Assembly: GCA_910890315.1 (NCBI GenBank)
Contig: CAJVGD010000014.1
Location: 124,001-188,000, forward strand
From: Serendipita indica DSM 11827
Taxonomy: Eukaryota > Basidiomycota > Agaricomycetes > Sebacinales > Serendipitaceae
Length of the DNA: 64,000 nucleotides
Direction of reading: 5' to 3'
In this document: piece by piece, positions 52,004 through 62,187 of the stretch
Layout of the letters: each line of letters starts with the position of its first letter
Position numbering within the stretch: the first letter of the stretch is position 1
Notes under the pieces: generated by a model
Seen by the model: only the letters and a program-made list of their open reading frames with translations
Databases searched by the model: none
Told to the model about the DNA's origin: nothing
Translations under genes and position numbers: made by a program

Positions 52004-53870
52004 ATGGCCATCAAATCTGCTGTAAACTCAATCATATCAACAGTGGACCAAGAGAAACAATCTTTAGACAATTCAACTACAGAAGATCTACAACGCTATG
52101 TAGTCCCGACACTCCCCAAAGGTGTCAAGAATGCCCTCACACAGCCTGCCGGAAGATGGACAAAGTTTCGGATTTGGTACAACACTTACCGACAAGTGAG
52201 TATATTGCTCTGAAGCTGGCGGGATCTAAACTGGTCTGTTCTAACCTGGTCACTGGTAGCTTTTTACACTCACCTTCTCCGCCAATATGATCGCACTGCT
52301 CCTCACTTCTCTAGGCCACTTTCATTACGGCGATAAGAACGCGTCTTCGATCGCCCTAGGGAACATTCTCGTGGCCGTTCTGGTTCGAAATGAACTCTTT
52401 CTCAGGGGTTTATTTTGGGTCTTGGTACAGTTATTTCAAAAGGTTCGTCAGTCGTCTCTTCCTACCCAAATTTACTTCTTCCAGTGGTCACCGTTTTGGT
52501 TTAGAATATTCCTCACGGCCTTTCTCCAGCACCTAGGTGGTGTCCACAGTGGTGCAGCTACCTCTGGCGTGGTCTGGCTTATAGTGAGTGCGCCTCTCTC
52601 CGTGGACCAACGACTAACTAAGACTTTAAAGTATGCCGTTCTTCGGATATTTCAGGACCACAGATCAAATCATCTCGTTCTGTTGGCGATGGGTGCAATC
52701 GTCGTCTTATTCATCTCTACCTCTGCCATCTCCGCTCTTCCCGTCATTCGTGAACGACATCATAAGCATGTACTTCTTTTCGATGGAGAGAGGTAGACCT
52801 GACCTATTCCCTAGTGTGTTCGAACATCACCACCGTTTCGCTGGATGGCTCGGTCTTCTCTCCACATGGACCTTTGTCATGTTGACGATCGGCCAAGTCA
52901 AGGTTGAAACAGAAGATACTATCAGGTGGCACTTTCAGGGCTCGGTACTTTTGCACTCGCAACAGTTCTGGTTCACTCTCTTTGTCACCATTCTGTGAGT
53001 ATTGACCTGTGTCCGCTACCTTGCTAACACAAAGCAGAATCTTTGCTCCTTGGTTCACCGTGAGAAAAGTGCCCGTAGAAGTCACAACGGTGAGTTCGTC
53101 TCAGGGCACCATCTGTATCCTGATATGGTTCAGCCGTCTCCTCGCGTCGCAATTGTCAAGTTTGACCGAGGTATCCAGCAAGGTCTCCTCGGCCGTGTCA
53201 GCCGTGATGGACTCAGAGAATACCACGCCTTTGGGATCATCTCCGAGGGCATCGAGTCTGGGTGTCATTGTACGTTGCATTCCATACAAATTCGTGACTA
53301 ACGACAATATGTAGATATGATAGTCGGTGCTCAGGGAGATTGGACTCGCAGGTTGGTCAACGACCCGCCAAAGTATCTCTACACGCGGGAAATGAAGGCA
53401 AGAGGCTTTGCCCGTGGAATAATAAGAGCTGATAACATTGTTCAGTTCGCCGGTCTTCCATACCTTGCACATCTTTACAAGAGAGGAATCATGATATGCA
53501 CAGGGTCGGGCATTGGCACAGTCTTGTCGACGTGCCTCCAGCTCGACAACTGGTTTCTCATCTGGATTGGGTCTGGTTTCGAGGAAACTTTGGAGGGCTG
53601 CTCCTGGATATGATCAGCCGCAAGATTCCACCTAGCCGACGCATCTTGTTTGACACGAAAAAGGAAGGACGAAGGCCTGATACTGTAAAGATGCTCAATG
53701 GGATTTATACCTCATTCTCTGCCGAAGGTATTTATACTTCCCATAACGCCACTTCGCACTGATAAGTAGCAGTGGTCATTATTACCTCCAATCCACAAGG
53801 CAATGCAGAATTGATGCAAGCTTGCAAAGAAAGCAATATGAATTCGTTTGGTCCACTTTGGGATTCCTAG
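52004..53870 (+). CDS. TmpA-like integral membrane protein
   Basis: This resembles Aspergillus TmpA, a membrane flavoprotein linked to conidiation, and related fungal reductase-like proteins. The N-terminus is MAIKSAVNSIISTVDQEKQ. Several membrane segments follow (LFTLTFSANMIALLLTSLGH, ILVAVLVRNELFLRGLFWVL, LAMGAIVVLFISTSAI, WLGLLSTWTFVMLTIG). Then comes a soluble part with HYMIVGAQGDWTRRLVNDPP, YKRGIMICTGSGIGTVLSTC (a nucleotide-binding GTGIG-type turn), ILFDTKKEGRRPDTVKML and, after a last intron, VVIITSNPQGNAELMQAC, ending FGPLWDS at 53870. Introns close in frame except at 53589-53591. There one T appears missing: a TTTT would join GSGFEET to FGGLLLDMISRKIPP. That is probably a base error. 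The stop is 37 bp from the stop of the SET gene on the other strand. Confidence 0.82.
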
Positions 53871-53907
53871 ATAGTAGACAGAGGACATAAAAGTATGATC
53901 TCCTTGC

Positions 53908-54479
53908 TTATAGATCCAACTGGGCAATCGCCTCCCAGCCTTGCTTGCCATGATCTTTCTCAACACAGATTTGCTGGGATGAACTATCCTCGAACCATAG
54001 GTTGGGCCCGTAAAAGATGCAGAGCTCTTCACCGACGTGAAGGTCACGAGCGGCCGTGTATTCAATGTATCCCATATCCTTCTTCTTGATATAGTTGACG
54101 TTTGGTGAAGACGAGTGGTTAAACAATGACCCTAGATCACATTAGAGAAGTACAGGCACCAAGTTTCGTACTCACCGAGTCCCAGTGGCAGGGCCATCTC
54201 TCCATTTCCCCATACAAATGTATAGTGATCCAACAGCGTATGTTTTCCATGATTTTCATACTCTTCCCTGCCGAATAGCAAGACTGGCGAGATTTCGACC
54301 ACGGTGCCAACACTTATTGGTCTCGAAGCTCAAGTTCTCGAGTATTTGTGAGTCTGATGTGATGATTTTTGGTCTATTCGCTCACCATATACGCCCCTTC
54401 CTTTGGTGGGGTGCATACGGATCTCGAGTCCATGCGGGTTGAGATGTGGAGTGCATAGTGGATACTCTGATGTGTCCAT
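53908..54479 (-). CDS. Small SET-domain protein (putative lysine methyltransferase)
   Basis: A compact SET protein of about 155 residues in three exons. It starts MDTSEYPLCTPHLNPHGLEI, with the N-terminal SET turn GRGVYG. After an intron it continues ASRPISVGTVVEISPVLLFG and HTLLDHYTFVWG. After a second intron it has the cofactor-site motif LFNHSSSPNVNY and YIEYTAARDLHVGEELCIFYG, ending AIAQLDL at 53908. Both NHxxxPN and GEEL..Y are present, so the fold should be complete, but no pre- or post-SET zinc module is seen. Proteins this short in fungi often act on non-histone substrates; none can be named. An upstream in-frame start (54554) would add 25 residues. Confidence 0.8.
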
Positions 54480-54574
54480 GATGAATAATCTGAGCAATAT
54501 CGGGTCTAAGCCGAGGATGGACCGACAACGGGCAGTCCAAGTCGCAGTTGCCACTTTGGACCCGACTATAACTG
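54480..54574. promoter_or_regulatory. 95 bp shared promoter between SET gene and SEC1
   Basis: The start codons of the SET gene (54479, minus) and SEC1 (54575, plus) are only 95 bp apart, so both must be driven from this segment or from within each other's 5' region. No TATA box seen. Confidence 0.6.
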
Positions 54575-57402
54575 ATGTCGCTCATTGACCTCGTTCGGAC
54601 GAGTAAGCCAATGCTTACATCTCCATTATCCTCACTGTACTCCCGTCTTCAGAATTCCTTGAGGCGATTTCGAGCTCTGCTCCCGGCCAGTGGAAGGTGC
54701 TCGTAGTTGATGAGCACGCGAAACGACTCCTCGGCGCAAATCTCAAGGAGAATGATGTGCTCTCAGAACGAGTGACAAGTAATGACCTTATTAGAGCTCT
54801 AAACCACGTCCGCTGACGCGCAAACTCTTACGCAGCGATTGACCTTATAACCACGTACCGAGCACCGGAGCCGAATATGCAAGCCATGTATCTCCTCATG
54901 CCCACCACGCAAAATGTCGATCGTATTATCAAGGACTTTACAGATAAGCAAACCTACGCCGGCATATGGCTCTATTTCACCGACAGTCAGCGTCTCCTCT
55001 TGAAGCTGTTTATGGTATGCTAAATTTCATTCAGGACTCACCGAGAGACTTCTCCATCGACTTGGACAATCTCCCGCGAACGATTTTTTGCAGGGTGTTG
55101 CAGACATGTACATCAACTTCTGGGGTGAGCATTCCGCATGGTGTCGACGAGTCTAACCAGAAGCAGCAATCGAGTCGCAGGCGTTCTCTCTCTATACTCC
55201 CTCTCACTTCTTCTCCATGTTCTCCCCACCACGAACGCCGTCTGCTCAGAGAGCGGCACGGGACCGACTCGACGATGACCTACGGTTTGCGGCTCGCTGT
55301 GTGAGTGAAGAGCAAGTTTACTTGCATGTACTGACAAACAGCCGAAAGATTGCCAACGTCTGCATACAGCTGAACGAGAATCCGATCATTCGGTTCTACC
55401 TCCCCTCACACCATCCAGCTGTTGGTCCTCTCGCTTCCTTTCATCGCCCTCAACATAGTCCTCAAGAATCCACAAGCAGATGGCGAGACGCCATTGGCGT
55501 CGGCTCGCGCGTCGACTACTCTGGCGACGACCACTTGTGCAAAGTTCTCGCGACAATGGTCCAAGAAGAACTAGACATTTACAAACGGATCAAGCCGAAT
55601 TGGCCAGAACCCTCGGCTGTTCCTCGTCCGCAATCCATCTTAATGATCACCGACCGGACGATGGATATGATCGCTCCATTCGTCCACGAGTTTACTTATC
55701 AAGCCATGGCCAACGACCTCCTTCCTATCCAGGACGGTGTCAAGTTTCGGTACGATTATACGGCTGCCAATGGATCCATAAAGACGGCGACAGCGACCTT
55801 GTCTGAGTCGGATTCACTATGGGTAGCCACCCGACATTTACATATTAAAGAGACGATTGACAAAATTATCAATAATCTAAAGGACTTTCAAGAGGAACAC
55901 GGCGTGTTTTCAAAGACGTACGTTTGTAATGATGGATGGGGTAAAGGGCTGACCAAGGGCAGAGGAACGACATCGATAGAGGATGTCAAGGACATGTTGG
56001 CGGGTTTGGGTCAGTACCAAGAAGGACAAGAGCAGGTCTATCATCCATCAATTCTCAGAAACGCTCGCTCATCTATACTAGTTCTCCCTGCATTACAACA
56101 TGGCCAAGCAGTGCATGGACTTGTTCGGTAACCCGAAGCGAAAGCTTGCTGCCATGGCCAACATTGAACAAAATTGTGCGACCGGGGTGACCCCCGAGGG
56201 CCGGACGCCAAAGACGTTGGTGGAAGAAATGGTACCCTTGCTCGCAGACATGGACGTCACGTATGTGGATGTCTACCTTCGCTTCATGAGACTGATTATC
56301 TCCAGGAACTTGGACAAGGTTCGCGTGATCGCGCTGTACATCATGTACCGTGATGGTGTTCCAGAAGAGGATCGACGGAGGCTCTATGAACATTGTCGAC
56401 TTACTCGCCAGGAACGTGCGGCTGTGGACAATCTCGTGAGCTTGTGCGTTCGCGTCACGAGAGTGCGTGCTCTTTCATCCATGTCTCTCTTGACTCATCT
56501 TCCATAGGCGGCAGGGGAAAGAGACACGAAGCGTGGTCTGAAAAACCGGTTTGTGGAGTCGGACTATGACTTGTCGCGCTATCGACCGCTACTCAAGACG
56601 GTGCTAGAGGTGATATCTCCCTTCTCTTATTCGACTCGAGCTCACGTGGTTTATTTAGGATCTGATGAACAACAAACTCGACGTGAGCGTATTCCCATTC
56701 CTCAAGGATCCAGCAGCAGAGGCAGCAGGCTCTTCCCGTGCACCGGCAGCAGCGCCTGTCGCAACTTCGTTGCGGAATAAGCCTGTATGGACCAAAGGCG
56801 CGGCGGCGGGGAGACCTGGTGCGGGACGAGCGGATAATCGTCAACGGGTGTTTGTGTTTGTGGCGGGTGGAATGACATATAGCGAGATGCGATGCGTATA
56901 CGAGCTATCGAACACGCTCGGAAAGGACTTTTACATTGGTGCGTCTCCATGTTCCACATTTCAGGGCAGATCTCTCCAAAAGGCCACTGTGAGAGAACGA
57001 TTGGTGACTAACGATTGTTCTTTAGGCTCGACGCACACGATTGTGCCTGAAGAATTTATCGAAGATCTCCAGACACTTGATGTTGGTGGGCAAGGATCCA
57101 AGGCCTTGCCGAGCGGCATGCCAGAAGTTCACACAGCGCAACAGAGGCCATTCCAGGTCTACTATGACCAAAAATACTTTACCAAAGACGAACCACCACC
57201 GCCACCCAAGCCCGCAGCGTCCCCTGCTTCCAATCCAAAGCTCGCACCGCCGTCGAGTAGTGGACACGCGCCTTCACGGCCAAGTCTGTCGGGATCAATT
57301 AGTAGTGTCGGACGGAGTACGTCTCCTGCGCCTGGGTACGGGTCCGGGGCGGTGAGTGAGGGTGAGAAGAAGTTGAAGAAGAAGCGGTTCCTTGGTTTCT
57401 GA
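54575..57402 (+). CDS. SEC1: Sec1/Munc18-family exocytosis protein
   Basis: The SM protein that binds plasma-membrane syntaxin and SNARE complexes in exocytosis. Exon 1 (MSLIDLVRT) splices to KFLEAISSSAPGQWKVLVVD, the family N-terminus. Further blocks are FTDKQTYAGIWLYFTD, PRPQSILMITDRTMDMIAPF, VHEFTYQAMANDLLPIQDG, FSLHYNMAKQCMDLFG, GYYDLSRYRPLLKTVLED-like (DYDLSRYRPLLKTVLE), and RVFVFVAGGMTYSEMRCVYE then KDFYIGSTH. The C-terminus adds a proline/serine-rich tail (PPPPPKPAASPASNP) and a basic end KKLKKKRFLGF. About nine short introns close in frame. The tail beyond the SM fold is common in fungal Sec1. Confidence 0.92.
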
Positions 57403-57570
57403 GAATTCGTCGTACTGCATTGGTTCGAAAGCTCCTCTAGCCTGACAGAAGGATCTGGTCTGCTAGAGTACCCGTATACCTACACACGTTGTGCATGGAC
57501 ATGATTTTTACGCCAATTCTCGTGAAAGAAAACATGAAGCGGATAATTCATATTCGCGCGATTTACAATC

Positions 57571-59426
57571 TCAATACGGACGTGGCCATCCGGTCGAGAA
57601 GTCGAGCTTATTGACCGCTGAGTGCCAATTAATCATTCGTGATTCAAGTGGATTAGAAAAGGGCGCACCGAGATTGAATCCCGAAGAGGTGTAGTAGTGG
57701 TAGACCAAGTATACGACGCCTCCGGTTTTGAAGACAGATTGACCCCCTGGGCCGACGATCTGAGCCACGTCAACGGTAAGTATACGGGGTTTGCCGTGAA
57801 CGACCACAAGTGGTGGATACGTACGCTACCATGAGTCGAAAGGATGAGAGTGCCTCCGCCGCTCTTGAGACTGACACCCGCTTGGTCGACGTATGTGCCC
57901 GTGATGCTAAACATATCAATATCATCAGCACTTGATTGCCTCACTCGGAATGAAGCGAGTTTGCCTACCTGCTCGACCTGCCGACCCGAATGTTATACGT
58001 GCTACTCAAGCCAGCGCAGCATGTATCCCAGCTAGTGAAGAGATAGTAATAGGACCCCTCTTTGATGATGACGGGAGCTTCGATGCCATTGCTTCGGCTT
58101 GCAAGGGCAGTGAGGGAGGTACTGGACGGCTTGCCGGTCGACGGGTTCAATCTGTTAATCCAATGCCATAATTATCATGTGATGGTTTGTTCGAAATCTG
58201 ATTAGGGCTGTCTCTCTAAAGGAGAGGGAGAAACATACCTGAGCCTAAAAACAACTTTTGGTAAGCGTCGAATGAAATGAGAGGAGTAACGTACAGTGCG
58301 ATACCCGACGACCAGGATCCAAAGACAAGATACCACTGGCCGTTATCTGCAATAGCCGTGAGCACCCTACTGGTCCCAATAACTGAGCCGGCCTACCAAT
58401 GATGAGGCCTGGATCAATAGCCTGCAACGATCAAGTTCGATATAAAACAAGTTGCTAAAACAAAGGAAGCACGCACATTATAGCTGCTACTCGTCGTCGA
58501 ACCATAGACAAGACCATCGTTCGTCCAAGATCCCGATACCCCCGTTGACGAACGGGCGAGGAAGATGCCAGAATTGCGCGATCCAAATGTGGAAGCGGAG
58601 TAGTACAACTATCACGCTCGTCAGCTTGTGCAATTTGTTGGAGAAGAACGTCTCGACGTACGTAGAATTGCCCGTTGACAAAGGTACAGTCAGGTGCCCA
58701 GAGGTTTGCGTTGTCTTCACCCGTATAGGTCCTGGTCCAAGGCGCGCCGTTCGGCCAGACGACGCCTGCGTTTGTCCAGTTGCTGTAAACTTCCAGTTGA
58801 GCACCAATATGAATAGAAAAGCGAGAAGTGACACACATTCTATCTTTACTCGTCCTAATTGCGACGCCGACGCTGGGATACCATTAGAATCGTGGGCAAG
58901 TTGTAGAGTAGTAGATGCCTTACGCAGTAGAAAAGAGATACCACGTCCCATCTGACCTCTGACACATTGCCGAGGGATCGTGGACTCCCGTGTATGCGCC
59001 GGTGAGAGTCATTGGGTTCGGATTGGCGGGGAGATTCGTCGTAGTAGGCGAGCTAGAGCTGGATGTTTTGGAGGTCGTGGCCGTCCCGGGGAGACACTGG
59101 CGACGTTAGCTTGTGTCGACAAGGAGCCTCGCAGGCGTACCTGCGAGTACCCTACAGCTGTCAGGACGCGTCACGAAAGCATGATGAGTGCTTACATTCA
59201 TTGGAATAGACGCATGTCCACCTAAATACAAATTAGAAAGAGGGTGTAACCCAGGGTGGTCATACCCAGAATTGCATGTCGTTGGGCCCTACCCAAGGAT
59301 TGAGCAACAGATTTGAAGAAACGAGGTACTTACACTGTATCCAGAACCTCCACATTGGCCGTAGTTGACTTGTTGTGCTAACGCACCGCTAGTAGCGAGT
59401 AGAACGAGTGCCAACGTTGCCTTCAT
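57571..59426 (-). CDS. CBM1-GH43 arabinanase (endo-1,5-alpha-L-arabinanase-like)
   Basis: A secreted enzyme acting on pectin arabinan. The signal peptide MKATLALVLLATSGALAQQ is followed by a CBM1 cellulose-binding module (VNYGQCGGSGYSGPTTCNSG, WTCVYSNEWYSQCLPG), a Thr/Ser linker (TATTSKTSSSSPTTT) and the GH43 five-bladed propeller. Visible motifs include AYTGVHDPSAM (catalytic base Asp in VHDPS), NLWAPDCTFVNGQFY, SRNSGIFLARSSTGVSGSW, AIDPGLI, and NGIEAPVIIKEGSYYYLF (catalytic acid Glu in GIEAP). The end is VYLVYHYYTSSGFNLG and LDFSTGWPRPY. The CBM1 is spread over several tiny exons, one of 11 nt (59,141-59,151) coding WYSQ. Single-blade details around the middle introns were not all resolved. 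Confidence 0.88.
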
Positions 59427-59900
59427 CAGTATCCACAAGGTCGGAGAGGGACCTGAGAACGTTGTGGACGGTTGCTGCTTATAAGACGAGCCGCGGCCCG
59501 TGTTTTGGCCTGATGTCGGGAATACTGCCTGTCGGCAGCAATTCTAAGAATGAGAGACGAATCGGGAGTGAAGGAGGGTTGACTAGGGCTGATAGAAAAG
59601 TTTATACATCGAAGCAGCGGAAGACTGGCGTTACTGGACGTCCTAGTGCACCTATTTGAGTGGCTAGCGGAGATGATGCGAGATATTCTCCGGCGTCAAC
59701 AGCCATACAATGACGGTGGTGTTAATTGTGGCCGGGTCCAAGCTTGATCCTTTACCCCGACTCCATTAATTTCTACAAACAAATCCTTTTCTTGTTACTC
59801 ATCCGTTGTGATGAAATATCTTGGCCGAAAATAGACCGCTCCTAGCTGCGGATTCGGTTCAGCACAGCCATCTCGACGGTCTCTTCCCCTCCACTTCGCA
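59427..59900. promoter_or_regulatory. Divergent promoter, arabinanase and aspartic protease
   Basis: These 474 bp lie between two divergent secreted-hydrolase genes. CTTATAAGACG near 59,478-59,488 could be a TATA-like element for the minus-strand gene. Co-regulation of the pair is a guess from arrangement only. Confidence 0.4.
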
Positions 59901-61667
59901 ATGCGGTCCAAAGCCGTCGTCTTTTTCCTTCTTTCGACGCTTCTCGCGCCTTTGGTCGCCTCTGAATCCTTCACAGGCCCCGTCAAAGCAAAACGGAGTC
60001 CCCCGGTCACATACCCGATCCACCGACGCGGCTCCTTGTACAAGACAACCGTCGACGAAGATCAAGATGCGCATTTCGAGTGGTTAAAACTCGTTAGAGA
60101 ACGGGATATCATTCGCGGTCAGCGTCTACGTGCCAGCGCGGACGGGACGGGCGCTAGCAGTAAGAACCGTCGCGGTTCGTGGGAGACGGCAGCATTGAGC
60201 AGCTGGGCGGGAGATATATTCTATTTTACAAACATTAAAATGGGTACTCCCCCGCAAAGCATCGATGTTAACCTCGATACGGGTTCAAGGTATGCCCACC
60301 CTCTACCTGCCAGCAATCTCCATATTGAGTGATGAACAATATAGTGATCTCTGGGTCGCAAGTAAAACGTGTCTAACTTGCAACACGACGACTGTTCAAC
60401 CCTACTACGACAACTCGTCTAGCACGTTTGACTCGTCGACCTCGAGCACATTCAGCGCCACTTCTGATGTAGCCACCGTCTCCTATGGTGACGGCAGTGC
60501 TGTACGTGGCATTGTATCCAGCGACACTGTCTCTCTAGGCTCCTTTACTGCGCCTAACCAAACTTTCATCCTCGTCACTGCTCAAAACGAGGATTTCAGC
60601 GTTGCGGGACTCATGGGTCTTGGGTTTCCCAGACTCTCTCAGAGCGGTGGCACCCCGTGGTGGCTCAACGTCCTCTCCGAATTCGAGCAACCAGAGATGA
60701 GCTTCTATATGGCTCAATGGAACAACCAAACCGACCCGGTTATCCCTGGTGGCCAGTTCACCATGGGCGGTCGAAACAGTACGCTGTATGATGGAGAAGT
60801 GCAGTTTGTGCCTCTCATCTCGCAAACATATTGGACGGTACAAATCGATGGGGTACATGTCACCGACACCACGACGTTGAGCTTGACAAATCAGTACAAT
60901 GTCGCGATTATCGACACCGGTAGCACCCTCATCCTGGGCCCCGGCGAGGTCGTCGATGAATTCTACAAAGCTGTTCCTGGTGCAGTCCGGGGCACAACTT
61001 TGTCGCCGCAGTTGGCAGGGTACTGGCTTATTCGTACGTCTCATCCGCCGATGTGCCATCAACGATTGACCATAGTTTGATAGCTTGCAACACAACCATC
61101 AACGCCAAATTCCAGTTCTCAAACTCTGTCACCGTCACACTCCCCGCCACTCTGCTCGGCTTCCAACTTGTCGGACGCGCGTTACCGGGATATTGCACAG
61201 GCTCGATCCTTGGTTCGAGCAATGGTCCGTACGAGCAACCAACACCATCATCAATCCCTTCGTGGATCTTTGGCGACGCGTTCCTTCGAGCTACCTACAC
61301 CGTGTTCCGCAAAGGTCCCCTATCCAGCAATGATACTGGAACCGACGAAGCTGGCGTCGGATTCGCGCCGCTCAAAGGTGTCGATTATAATACGAACGGA
61401 CTGGCGATGTTGGGTGTCGATGGCAATGGCATTGATGGGCGGATTGGGAACGCGGGCGTCATTATCCCCGGTGGAACAGATGGGACGACCATTCCGGGTC
61501 CGACTGGGGTGCATACGACAACGGCAGCGTACGGGTCGTCTGGTCCAGGCAGTGCCTCAAATACCGGAGGATCCAATGGGACTTCGCAAAATGGGAAAGG
61601 GTATTTACTCTTACCAGGACACAAAGTAATTTCGTTAGCATTGCTCGCTCTCGTGCTTGTACTCTAG
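59901..61667 (+). CDS. Pepsin-family aspartic protease, likely GPI-anchored
   Basis: A family A1 protease, yapsin-like in layout. Signal peptide MRSKAVVFFLLSTLLAPLVA, then a basic propeptide (KRSPPV, KNRRGSWE). The first active site is IDVNLDTGSSDLWVA across an intron (60,290-60,344), the flap is VSYGDGSAVRG, the second active site VAIIDTGSTLI. A second intron (about 61,034-61,085) joins YWLI to PCNTTINAKF. The Cys pair later in the fold, IFGDAFLRATYTVF and GVGFAPL are family features. The tail is Gly/Ser/Thr-rich (GPGSASNTGGSNGTSQNGKG) and ends in a hydrophobic segment (VISLALLALVLVL), the layout of a GPI signal. Two exon junctions close in frame. Confidence 0.9.
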
Positions 61668-62187
61668 CGATTTGTTTTACCCTTTTTAGGCCCGGACTTT
61701 TCCCCTTGGCATTACAGTCTTAGTACATACTGTATGTAGCATGTATACATCGCCTGCTTCACTTGCTTCGATTTCATGACTTGGCCTGATGGAGGCCTCG
61801 TATAGGGTGATACACTATATTGATAACGAGAAAACTTGCAACTAAGATTTGAGGCCGTCTGTTTGAACGTTTGTCTGAGAGGAAACATTGAAATTGGATG
61901 ATATTAAGTCTGGTTGCGTATATGAACTCGATATCAGGAAGTTCAGGAACAGACGTGTGTTCTAACGCAGTTTCCCGATGGTACCCAGAGAGGTTTTATA
62001 TTGATAAAGCGGACATTGACCATCTTTCACCGTCGTCCCAGGCGGATTGCACACAGACCCGAATCAGTCGAGAGGCGGGGAAGCACCGCACATTATTAGA
62101 GTGACTTTGATGGATCAAGGATGCGAAAAGATTTCATCTGGTCAGTATGCATTGAACAAGGGAAAGTAGATATGTTCGACTCAGGAA
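61668..62187. other. Intergenic, 520 bp
   Basis: Between two convergent genes (protease plus, unknown gene minus). Contains the 3' regions of both. No gene or repeat recognised. Confidence 0.5.

Noticed and set aside
51754-52290. 178-codon plus-strand frame
   Set aside because: Its second half is out of frame with the TmpA-like first exon and it has no family features.
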